Assembly (NCBI RefSeq): GCF_001514215.1
Contig: NZ_KQ948854.1
Location: 24,530-88,529 of the forward strand
Length of the DNA: 64,000 nt
DNA from: Streptomyces bungoensis
GTDB lineage: Bacteria > Actinomycetota > Actinomycetes > Streptomycetales > Streptomycetaceae
Direction: 5' to 3'
Shown in pieces: positions 35,299 to 42,742 of this stretch (position 1 is the stretch's first letter; each line of letters begins with the position of its first letter). Under the pieces are notes generated by a model that saw nothing but the letters and a program-made list of their open reading frames with translations, had not been told where the DNA came from and did not search any database. The position numbers and the translations under genes were made by a program.

Positions 35299-36126
35299 AT
35301 CATCCAAGAGCCGGAACCGCTCGACCCGGAGGGGTTCGAGCCGGAAGCCACCCGGCGTCACGCCGGGGTCGCGGAGAGCAGCCGGGCCAACCGGGGCTGG
35401 TGGGACCGCAACGCGGACGAGTACCAGGTCGAGCACGGGACGTTCCTCGGAGACGACCGCTTCGTGTGGGGCCCGGAGGGCCTGGACGAGGTGGAGGCCG
35501 AGCTGCTCGGCCCGCCGGAGGAGCTGAAGGACAGGTCGGTCCTGGAGATCGGCGCGGGCGCGGCCCAGTGCGCGCGCTGGCTGGCCGGGCAGGGGGCCCG
35601 GCCGGTGGCCCTGGACCTGTCGCACCGCCAGCTCCAGCACGCGCTGCGCATCGGCGGATCGTTTCCCCTCGTCTGCGCCGACGCCGGCGCGCTGCCCTTC
35701 GCGGACGGCTCCTTCGACCTGGCGTGCTCCGCGTACGGGGCGCTGCCGTTCGTGGCGGACCCCCGGCTGGTGCTGAGCGAGGTGCGCCGGGTGCTGCGGC
35801 CGGGCGGCCGGTTCGTCTTCTCGGTGACGCACCCCCTGCGCTGGGCGTTCCCGGACGAGCCGGGCCCCGAGGGCCTCACGGTCGCCGCGTCCTACTTCGA
35901 CCGCACGCCGTACGTCGAGCAGGACGACGAAGGCCGCGCGGTGTACGTCGAGCACCACCGGACGATCGGCGACCGGGTCCGCGACATCGTGGCCGCGGGC
36001 TTCCGCCTGGTGGACCTGGTGGAGCCGGAGTGGCCGGCCTGGAACACCTCGGAGTGGGGCGGCTGGTCCCCGCTGCGGGGGAACCTGATCCCCGGCACGG
36101 CGATCTTCGTGTGCGAGCGCGACTGA
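35299..36126 (+). CDS. Class I SAM-dependent methyltransferase, non-canonical start likely
   Basis: About 275 residues. The SAM-binding core is clear: SVLEIGAGAAQCARWLAGQGARPVALDLSHRQLQHA (motif I and post-I), FADGSFDLACSAYGALPFV and VRRVLRPGGRFVFSVTHPLRWAFPDEPGP. The first ATG/GTG/TTG is GTG 35464, but clearly coding sequence precedes it: IQEPEPLDPEGF, then ANRGWWDRNADEYQVEHGTF, a family-typical N-terminus. No ATG, GTG or TTG lies in frame upstream. The best starts are ATC codons at 35299 or 35302, three to six bases after GAGGGAG. So the gene may start on ATC or carry a start-codon change. The substrate is unknown. It lies 84 bases before hrpB on the same strand. Confidence 0.75.
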   Translation: MIQEPEPLDPEGFEPEATRRHAGVAESSRANRGWWDRNADEYQVEHGTFLGDDRFVWGPEGLDEVEAELLGPPEELKDRSVLEIGAGAAQCARWLAGQGARPVALDLSHRQLQHALRIGGSFPLVCADAGALPFADGSFDLACSAYGALPFVADPRLVLSEVRRVLRPGGRFVFSVTHPLRWAFPDEPGPEGLTVAASYFDRTPYVEQDDEGRAVYVEHHRTIGDRVRDIVAAGFRLVDLVEPEWPAWNTSEWGGWSPLRGNLIPGTAIFVCERD

Positions 36127-36210
36127 CACGCGCGGCTGATCACGGAGGCACGGGCGCGTGGGCGCCCGCGCGCCCGGGGCGCGTGCGCGCCGACGTACGA
36201 CACTGGTGAC

Positions 36211-39129
36211 GTGATCCGTTACGACGCCCTGGACGCGCTGCCCGTGCGCACCGCCCTGCCCGCCCTGGCCGACGCCTTGGACGCGGACGGCACGGCCGTC
36301 CTGGTGGCGCCGCCCGGCACCGGCAAGACGACGCTGGTGCCGCTGGTCCTGGCGGGCCTGGTGGGCGGTGGTCCCGCGCGGCGGGTCGTGGTGGCCGAGC
36401 CGCGCCGCATCGCCGCGCGGGCGGCGGCCCGGCGCATGGCGTGGCTGCTCGGCGAGAAGCCCGGCGGCAGTGTCGGGCACACCGTGCGCGGCGAGCGGAC
36501 CGTGGGGCGGCACACGCGCGTGGAGGTCGTGACCACCGGTGTGCTGCTGCAGCGGCTGCAGCGCGACCAGGAGCTCGCGGGCGTCGACGCGGTGGTGCTC
36601 GACGAGTGCCACGAGCGTCATCTGGACGCCGACACGGCTGCCGCCTTCCTGTGGGACGTACGGCAGACCCTGCGGCCGGAGCTGCGGCTGGTGGCCGCGT
36701 CGGCGACCACGGACGCGGCGGGCTGGGCGGAGCTGCTCGGCGGGGCGCCGGTGGTCGAGGCGGCGGGCGTCGCGCATCCGGTCGAGGTGGTGTGGGCGCC
36801 TCCGGCCCGTCCGGTGCGGCCGCCTCATGGGATGCGGGTGGACCCGGCGCTGCTCGGGCACGTGGCGTCGGTGGTGCGGCGGGCGCTGGCCGAGCGGCAG
36901 GGGGACGTCCTGTGCTTCCTGCCCGGCGTGGGCGAGATCGCGCGCGTGGCGGGGCAGCTGGGGGATCTCGGGGACGTGGACGTGCTCCAGGTGCACGGGC
37001 GGGCGCCGGCCGCCGTGCAGGACGCGGTGCTGGCACCCGGCCGGCGGCGCCGGGTGGTGCTGGCGACGTCGGTGGCGGAGTCGTCGCTGACGGTGCCCGG
37101 GGTGCGGGTGGTCGTGGACTCGGGGCTGGCGCGGGAGCCGCGGGTGGACCACGCGCGCGGGCTGAGCGGGCTGACCACCGTACGGGCGTCCCGCGCGGCC
37201 GGACGGCAGCGCGCCGGGCGGGCCGGGCGCGAGGCGCCGGGCGTGGTCTACCGGTGCTGGACGGAGGCCGAGGACGCCCGCCTGACGGCCTTTCCGGCGC
37301 CGGAGATCAAGGTGGCCGACCTGACCGCGTTCGCGCTTCAGGCGGCGTGCTGGGGCGATCCCGACGCCTCCGGGCTGGCGTTGCTGGACGCCCCGCCCGG
37401 CGGGGCGATGGCGGCGGCGCGTGAGGTCCTGGCCGCCGTAGGGGCGGTGGACTCCGCCGGGCGGGCCACGCCGCGCGGGGTGCGGCTGGCCCGGCTGGGG
37501 GTGCATCCGCGGCTGGGGCGGGCGTTGCTGGACACGTCGGGTGAAGGCGCCGAGGTCGTCGCCCTGCTGTCCGAGGAGGTCCCGCGCGAGTACGGGGATG
37601 ACCTCGCGGCCGCCTTGCGGCGCGCCCGGCGCGGGGGTGACGCCTACGCAGCGCGGTGGGCCGCGGAGGTACGGCGCCTGCGGGCCCTCTCCACGGATCC
37701 CGCCCGTCCGCCCGCCCACGAGGACGGGTCCTCGGCGGAGGTGCCGGACGAGACGGTCACCCCCGCCGACGGAACGGACGGCCGGCCGCCGCATCGGGAC
37801 GCCCGGCCCGGGACCGACGCCCCGGCAGGTACGGGCGACTCCCCGCCGCCGGCGGACGCCCCGGCTGAGCCCGGCACCGGAGCTCATGACCCGGCGACGC
37901 CGAGGAACGCCCCGGCTGACAGCGGTCGCGCAGCGGGCCAGGGTGGCTCCGCACCCCGGGCGGACGCTCCGGTCGGAGCGCATGCCGCGGCGGGAGCGGA
38001 GGGCCGCCCGCCACAGCGGGGCGCCCGTCCCTCGTCCGCGATGCCGATCGCGGCGGATGGCCGGCCCGGGGCGGGGGGACGGGCGGTGCGGGTGGGCGGG
38101 GGTGAGGGCTCGGGCGGCGGGGGCGGGGTCGGGGGTGGCCTTTCGGCCGGTGGGCCGGAGGAACGGCTGGTCGGGCTCGTCGCCGCTCTGGCGTATCCCG
38201 AGCGGGTGGCCAAGCTGGACGGCGGGTCGTACCTCATGGTGTCGGGGACGCGTGCCGAGCCGGTGGACGGGTCGGCGCTGCGCGGGGCGCCCTGGATCGT
38301 CGTCGCCGTGGCCGATCGGCCTGCCGGGAAGGGGCACGCGCGCGTGCGGCTCGGGGCCGCCGTGCGGGAGGACGTGGCGCGGGCGGCGGCCGGGGCGCTG
38401 CTGACCGAGCGGGACGAGGTGCACTGGGCCGGCGGGGACGTGGTGGCCCGCCGGGTGGAGCGGCTGGGGGCCGTCGAACTGGCCGTACGGCCGCTGAGGG
38501 ACGTCGATCCCGCGCTGGTGCGCGGCGCGCTGCTCGAAGGGCTCGGGCAGGAGGGGCTCGGGCTGCTGCGCTGGTCGCCGGGGGCGAGGTCGCTGCGGCA
38601 GCGGCTGGCGTTCCTGCGCGCCCACCTCGGGCAGCCGTGGCCGGACGTGTCGGACGAGGCGCTTCACGCGCGGGTGGACGAGTGGCTGGAGCCGGAGCTG
38701 AGCCGGGCCCGGCGGCGGGCCGATCTCGCCCGGATCGACGCCGGGCAGGCGCTGGCGCGGCTGCTGCCGTGGGCGGGCGGGGAGGCCGCCCGGCTGGACG
38801 ACCTGGCGCCCGAGCGGATCACCGTGCCGAGCGGGTCCGGAATCCGGATCGACTACGCGGACCCGGAGCGGCCCGTGCTCGCGGTGAAGCTGCAGGAGAT
38901 GTTCGGGCTGCGGGAGACGCCGGCCGTGGCCGGAGTGCCGTTGCTCGTGCATCTGCTCTCCCCCGCCGGGCGGCCCGCCGCCGTCACGGCGGACCTCGCG
39001 TCGTTCTGGACGGACGGCTACCGGAGCGTGCGCGCCGAGCTGCGCGGCCGGTATCCGAAGCATCCGTGGCCCGAGGATCCGGCGACCGCGGAGCCCACCC
39101 GGCACACCAACACGCGGCTCGGACGCTGA
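36211..39129 (+). CDS. hrpB: ATP-dependent RNA helicase HrpB (DEAH-type)
   Basis: 972 residues. Helicase motifs: Walker A APPGTGKT (33-40), motif Ia VAEPRRIAARAAARRM, motif II DECH (about 131-134), motif III ASAT, motif V ATSVAESSLTVPGV and motif VI AAGRQRAGRAGR. HA2 and the HrpB C-terminal domain follow, ending with the family block LARLLPWAGGEAARLDDLAPERI...LKLQEMFGL. About residues 495-648 (positions 37693-38154) form a Pro/Ala/Gly/Arg low-complexity insert lying between the HA2 region and the C-terminal domain, unusual in HrpB. GTG at 36211 lies 84 bases after the methyltransferase gene. The function of HrpB in bacteria is unclear. Confidence 0.9.
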   Translation: MIRYDALDALPVRTALPALADALDADGTAVLVAPPGTGKTTLVPLVLAGLVGGGPARRVVVAEPRRIAARAAARRMAWLLGEKPGGSVGHTVRGERTVGRHTRVEVVTTGVLLQRLQRDQELAGVDAVVLDECHERHLDADTAAAFLWDVRQTLRPELRLVAASATTDAAGWAELLGGAPVVEAAGVAHPVEVVWAPPARPVRPPHGMRVDPALLGHVASVVRRALAERQGDVLCFLPGVGEIARVAGQLGDLGDVDVLQVHGRAPAAVQDAVLAPGRRRRVVLATSVAESSLTVPGVRVVVDSGLAREPRVDHARGLSGLTTVRASRAAGRQRAGRAGREAPGVVYRCWTEAEDARLTAFPAPEIKVADLTAFALQAACWGDPDASGLALLDAPPGGAMAAAREVLAAVGAVDSAGRATPRGVRLARLGVHPRLGRALLDTSGEGAEVVALLSEEVPREYGDDLAAALRRARRGGDAYAARWAAEVRRLRALSTDPARPPAHEDGSSAEVPDETVTPADGTDGRPPHRDARPGTDAPAGTGDSPPPADAPAEPGTGAHDPATPRNAPADSGRAAGQGGSAPRADAPVGAHAAAGAEGRPPQRGARPSSAMPIAADGRPGAGGRAVRVGGGEGSGGGGGVGGGLSAGGPEERLVGLVAALAYPERVAKLDGGSYLMVSGTRAEPVDGSALRGAPWIVVAVADRPAGKGHARVRLGAAVREDVARAAAGALLTERDEVHWAGGDVVARRVERLGAVELAVRPLRDVDPALVRGALLEGLGQEGLGLLRWSPGARSLRQRLAFLRAHLGQPWPDVSDEALHARVDEWLEPELSRARRRADLARIDAGQALARLLPWAGGEAARLDDLAPERITVPSGSGIRIDYADPERPVLAVKLQEMFGLRETPAVAGVPLLVHLLSPAGRPAAVTADLASFWTDGYRSVRAELRGRYPKHPWPEDPATAEPTRHTNTRLGR

Positions 39130-39200
39130 CCGGCGCGGGAGGCGCCCCGGGCGGGTGCCGGTCCTCGGGGCGACGGCCTCGCGCAGGTCGCGCACGAACG

Positions 39201-39238
39201 CAGGGCGCCCCTCCCGCCGGAGCGGGAGGGGCGCCCTG
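39201..39238. terminator. Bidirectional terminator between hrpB and the lytic transglycosylase gene
   Basis: CAGGGCGCCCCTCCCG (39201-39216) and its exact complement at 39223-39238 form a 16-bp stem with a 6-base loop. It lies between two convergent genes, 71 bases after the hrpB stop and 22 bases before the stop of the transglycosylase gene. Confidence 0.85.
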
Positions 39239-39260
39239 CCCGCCTGGGCGGGCCGTGGTG

Positions 39261-41000
39261 TCAGGAGGTCGCGGACGGGCTCGGCGAGGGGTCGGCCGGG
39301 GCGTCGGCCGCGGCGACCGTCAGGTTCACGGTGAGGGTCCCGCCGCCGGGGGTGGTGAGGCGCAGCAGGAAGGTGCCGGTGGTGTCGTCCGCGTAGAGCT
39401 TCGGCAGCGTGAGCCGGCCCTTGGCGTCGGTCAGGAGGCCGGTCAGGGTACGGACGGGCTTGCCGTCGGCGTCCTTGAAGTAGGGGCCCTTGTCGTTCTC
39501 GGTGGCGTCGTCGGCGGACTTGATCAGCGTGGCGGTGACCGCCACCTTGCCGGCGGCGGCGCCCTTGTAGGTGGCCTCCACCTGGACCTGGTCGGCGAAC
39601 TCGCCGCCCGGGGTGCAGCTCAGCGGGGTGTCGCCGGTGCGGGCGAGGGTGTCGGCGGGGCGCTCGGTGACGGTGGCCGTGTAGTCGACGCCCTTGGCCT
39701 GGTGGCCGACGACGGCCGTGGTGATCTTGAAGTCGCCGGTCTTCTCGCCGGCCTGGAGCGCCGGGGCGACCGCCACTCCCTTGGCGTCGGTGGCGATCGT
39801 GGCCACGGTCTCGCCGCCGGCGAAGGTGGCGTCGGTGTCTCCGGTGATGGTGAACCGGACCCTGACCTTGCCGACGGCCATGCCGGCCTTCGTCTCGGCA
39901 CGGGTGCTGATCCGCCGGCCGAACGCTTCGCCGGCCGTGGCGGTGAGCTTCCCGGTGCCGGCGTCCGCGAGGTGGTCCACGGTCTCGGAGGGCGTGGGCG
40001 GCTTCGGCGGGACCGGCGGCGCGGGCGGCTTCGGTTCGGGGCTCTCCTGGCCGCCGCCGGGCTGGTGGGGCTTGTGGGGCTTCGGGGCCGGCTCGGCCGT
40101 CCGCGGGTGGGAGGGCTTCCGCTGCCCGGCGGGATGCCGGGGGCCGCTGCCGTCGCTGCGGTGGCTGGGCACGGAGCCGGTGCCGTCCGGGATGGAGTGG
40201 GTGCCCTTGCGGTAGTACTCCATCCAGCTCAGGACCAGGTTCAGGTAGTCCTGCGAGTTGTTGTAGCTGAGGATCGCCCGGTGCAGGTCGGCCTCGTCGG
40301 ACAGGTTCCAGCCGGCGCGGCACAGGTAGTGCCCGGCGGCCAGGGCGGCGTCGTAGACGTTGTTGGGGTCCTTCTTGCCGTCGCCGTTGCCGTCGCGGCC
40401 GGCCCAGGCCCAGGTGGACGGGATGAACTGCATCGGTCCGACGGCCTGGTCGTAGGAGCTGTTGCCGTCGTACGCGCCGTGGTCGGTGTCCTTGATGAGC
40501 GCGAAGCCGTTGCCGTCGAGCTGGGGGCCGAGGATGCGGCCCAGCGTCGTGCCGTTCGCGTCGACCCGGCCGCCGCGGGCCTGGCCCGACTCGACCTTGC
40601 CGATGGCGGCCAGCAGTTGCCAGGGCAGGTTGCAGCCCGGCTTGGAGGAACGCAGCTCGGCCTCGGCCCTCTTGTAGGCGTCGAGGACGGTGGCGGGGAT
40701 GCCCCCTTCGGTGTCACCGCCGGAGACCGAGGGCGTGCTGCCGGGTGCCGGGGACGGGTTGGGGCTGTGCAGCGGCGGAAGGTCCGTGTAGTACGGCGAG
40801 TTGGCGGTGGCGTCCCCGCCGCCGCCGGCAGCGGCGGTCGTGTCGGGTGCGGGGGTGGCGGCCCCGGCCGCGGCCTGTCTGCCGTGGTCGTCGCCGGTCG
40901 CTCCCGGAGCCTGGGACGCGGACAGTGCCGCGACCGCTGCCGCGGCCACCGCGGTGGTCGCCGCTCCCTTGCGCAACCGCCTGCCGAAATGCGCCGCCAT
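39261..41000 (-). CDS. Secreted lytic murein transglycosylase (MltB-like SLT) with C-terminal beta domains
   Basis: 579 residues; cleaves peptidoglycan glycan strands to 1,6-anhydroMurNAc ends. Signal peptide about 1-35 (RRLRKGAATTAVAAAAVAALSASQAPGA). The SLT domain (about 100-255) has catalytic Glu137 in IGKVESGQ, GPMQFIPSTWAWAGRD (188-203), and the EF-hand-like DGNGDGKKDPNNVYDA loop that binds Ca2+ in MltB. A Pro/Lys/His-rich linker (about 270-335) follows. The C-terminal 240 residues have repeated beta-rich blocks (VRVRFTITGDTDATFAGGETVATI, VQVEATYKGAAAGKVAVTATLI), probably two Ig-like domains. ATG at 41000 has GGGAGG upstream. No c-di-AMP riboswitch is visible, although these often precede streptomycete wall hydrolases. 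Confidence 0.9.
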   Translation of the reverse strand: MAAHFGRRLRKGAATTAVAAAAVAALSASQAPGATGDDHGRQAAAGAATPAPDTTAAAGGGGDATANSPYYTDLPPLHSPNPSPAPGSTPSVSGGDTEGGIPATVLDAYKRAEAELRSSKPGCNLPWQLLAAIGKVESGQARGGRVDANGTTLGRILGPQLDGNGFALIKDTDHGAYDGNSSYDQAVGPMQFIPSTWAWAGRDGNGDGKKDPNNVYDAALAAGHYLCRAGWNLSDEADLHRAILSYNNSQDYLNLVLSWMEYYRKGTHSIPDGTGSVPSHRSDGSGPRHPAGQRKPSHPRTAEPAPKPHKPHQPGGGQESPEPKPPAPPVPPKPPTPSETVDHLADAGTGKLTATAGEAFGRRISTRAETKAGMAVGKVRVRFTITGDTDATFAGGETVATIATDAKGVAVAPALQAGEKTGDFKITTAVVGHQAKGVDYTATVTERPADTLARTGDTPLSCTPGGEFADQVQVEATYKGAAAGKVAVTATLIKSADDATENDKGPYFKDADGKPVRTLTGLLTDAKGRLTLPKLYADDTTGTFLLRLTTPGGGTLTVNLTVAAADAPADPSPSPSATS

Positions 41001-41317
41001 AGAGTGAACCCTCCCGTGGACCCGTGTGCGTCCGTCTCCGTCTGTGTGCCTCGCCCTGGTGTGACGGTTGACCCGGTGTTCTGGTTGCCCCTGTTCCGCC
41101 TTTCGATTTGTGCGATGCGTGTTCGACCGTGCGCCGGGCACGGCGACCCAGGTGACCCTACGACAAGTCGCGTGGCCTGGGCACCCGTTGACGCCCGGAT
41201 TTCACCGTCCGGTCACCTGCGGTCGGCACCCGCGGCCCGGGGCGGGGCTCACGCATACTGGGAAGGGCGTGATCATCGTTCCGCCGCCATCGCCGACGAC
41301 CGTTCCGGGGGGCCTCG
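41001..41317. other. Divergent intergenic region, transglycosylase / DUF4184 gene
   Basis: 317 bases with no gene. It must hold both promoters. The only strong feature is the G-rich Shine-Dalgarno (CGGGGGG) before the TTG start at 41318. I checked for the conserved c-di-AMP riboswitch blocks on the minus strand and did not find them. Confidence 0.5.
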
Positions 41318-42184
41318 TTGCCGTTCACGCTCAGCCACGCGGCGGCCGTGCTGCCCGCGGTACGACGGGACGGCGGCGGCCGGGGCCGACTGGTGCCCTC
41401 GGTGCTCGTCATGGGTTCGTTCGCGCCCGACATGCCCTACTACGCGGCGAACGTGCTGCCGGGCGGCATGGAGTTCGGGGAGGTCACGCACTCCTTCGCC
41501 GGTGTGGCCGGCGTGGACGTCCTCATCTCCTGGGCGCTGGTGGGTGCGTGGCTGCTCGTCCGTGAGCCGCTGGTCGCGCTGCTGCCCCTGTCCCGGCAGG
41601 GCCGTCCGGCCGCCCTGCTGCGCTGCGGCGCGCCGCACGCGCGCGTGCGGGCCGTCTCCGTGCTGTGGGGTTACGTCTCGGCGGTGCTCGGGGCGCTGAC
41701 GCATGTGGTCTGGGACGCGTTCACGCACCACGACCGGTGGGGGTCACGGCTGATCCCGGCGCTCGGCCGGATCCTTGCGGGCATGCCGCTGTACCTGTGG
41801 CTGCAGTACGGCAGTTCGGCGGCGGGCGCCCTCGTGATCGCCGTTTTCGTGCTCCGTGCGCTGCGGCGGGTGCCCGGCGGGGAGCGCGTGGGGGTGCCGG
41901 TGCTGTCGGTACGGGACCGGTGGTGGGCCGGCGCGGTGATCGGCGGCTGCGCCGGGGCCGGAGCGGTGCAGCGGGCCGGCCGGTGGTGGGAGTGCTGCGG
42001 GACCACGGCCGGCGTGCGGGACCTGGTGCCCACGCTGTGCTTCGGGGCGGGCGCGGGGCTGGTCCTGGGCCTGCTGCTGTACGCCGTCGGGGTCAGGGTG
42101 TGGCGTCCGGCCCCGGCAGCGGGCGGTCCCCGGGACTCTGCGGAGGCCGTGGGCTCCGGCCGGGGCCGGCCGGCCGGCCGGTGA
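41318..42184 (+). CDS. DUF4184-family membrane protein
   Basis: 288 residues. MPFTLSHAAAVLPAVRR at the N-terminus and GSFAPDMPYY, HSFAGVAGVDVLISWALVG, LTHVVWDAFTHHDRWGSRLIP are hallmarks of DUF4184, distantly related to metal-dependent membrane hydrolases (His and Asp residues in SHAA, APDMP, THVVWD, THHD). Five to six hydrophobic segments. TTG start at 41318 follows CGGGGGGCC, giving the expected PFTLSHAA opening. Its 3' end overlaps by 92 bases, in antisense, with the next gene. Confidence 0.88.
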   Translation: MPFTLSHAAAVLPAVRRDGGGRGRLVPSVLVMGSFAPDMPYYAANVLPGGMEFGEVTHSFAGVAGVDVLISWALVGAWLLVREPLVALLPLSRQGRPAALLRCGAPHARVRAVSVLWGYVSAVLGALTHVVWDAFTHHDRWGSRLIPALGRILAGMPLYLWLQYGSSAAGALVIAVFVLRALRRVPGGERVGVPVLSVRDRWWAGAVIGGCAGAGAVQRAGRWWECCGTTAGVRDLVPTLCFGAGAGLVLGLLLYAVGVRVWRPAPAAGGPRDSAEAVGSGRGRPAGR

Positions 42185-42533
42185 GGGGAGCGACGAAGAC
42201 GGTCAGCCGGGGCCGGGGGCGTGGTCTCGGGACCAGCGTGAGGAGCAGCGCGAGATAGCCGCGGACGAGATCGGTTCCCAGGCGCCAGGCGGGGGTGCCG
42301 TCCGGTCCGGCGGGGCGGAATCCGGCCAGGAGCCCGGCAGCGGTTCCGCGCAGCGCCGTCCGGGCTCTGCGCAGGGTCGCCGCCAGGTCGGCGGGGATGC
42401 GGGCGGTGCTTGCGTCGGCCGCGAGGGCCGGGACCGGCGAGACGGGCGTGACCTGGGCCGAGGCGGTGTCCGCCCGGGCCGGGGTGCCGCCTCGTGCCTC
42501 GGGCGTCCGGCGGTGGAGCATGCGTATACCCAT
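42093..42533 (-). CDS. Hypothetical protein downstream of polA, antisense-overlapping DUF4184 gene
   Basis: 146 residues from the ATG at 42533 (MGIRMLHRRTPEARGG). Ala/Arg/Pro-rich N-terminal half, then a helical DLAATLRRARTALRGTAAGLLAGF, WRLGTDLVRGYLALLLTLVP and RLTVFVAPLTG segment. A protein beginning MGIRML beside polA is a recurrent streptomycete gene to my recollection, which supports coding over chance. The C-terminus (92 bases) overlaps the end of the DUF4184 gene on the other strand. No domain recognised. It may be read through from polA, though a large hairpin lies between. Confidence 0.55.
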   Translation of the reverse strand: MGIRMLHRRTPEARGGTPARADTASAQVTPVSPVPALAADASTARIPADLAATLRRARTALRGTAAGLLAGFRPAGPDGTPAWRLGTDLVRGYLALLLTLVPRPRPRPRLTVFVAPLTGRPAGPGRSPRPPQSPGDRPLPGPDATP

Positions 42534-42668
42534 GCCCGCAGTGTTGCGGCTGGGACGCCCGGGGGGCGTTTTGGCGGGGGCCACGTGAGTGAAGGGCCCT
42601 GCCGGGAGGGGTGCGGTCACGGGAGCGCGGTGGGTTCGGCACCGCCGGGGGCCGCTGTGCGGTGGAGC

Positions 42669-42720
42669 GGGCGCTGTCCCCGGCTGTCCACGCCCGTGGG
42701 GACAACCGGGGCCAGCGCCC
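42669..42720 (-). terminator. polA terminator hairpin
   Basis: GGGCGCTG (42669-42676) pairs with CAGCGCCC (42713-42720), then CCCCGG (42678-42683) with CCGGGG (42706-42711) around one mismatch. A further short TGTCC/GGACA helix can form inside. It starts 23 bases past the polA stop. Confidence 0.65.
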
Positions 42721-42742
42721 CCCTTCAGCGGGTCGCCGGGGG

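Noticed and set aside
35154..35351. 65-residue minus-strand open frame with two cysteines
   Set aside because: It lies over the rpsA promoter and the methyltransferase 5' end, lacks a ribosome-binding site and has no domain.
35092..40323. Very long open frame (about 1740 residues) on the minus strand
   Set aside because: It runs antisense to the clear methyltransferase and hrpB genes and consists of Arg/Pro/Gly/Ala-rich sequence without domains. It is a by-product of high G+C content at codon position 3.
41001..41317. c-di-AMP (ydaO) riboswitch before the lytic transglycosylase gene
   Set aside because: The conserved GGGGGACCC/GGGTGAA-type blocks are absent on the minus strand.
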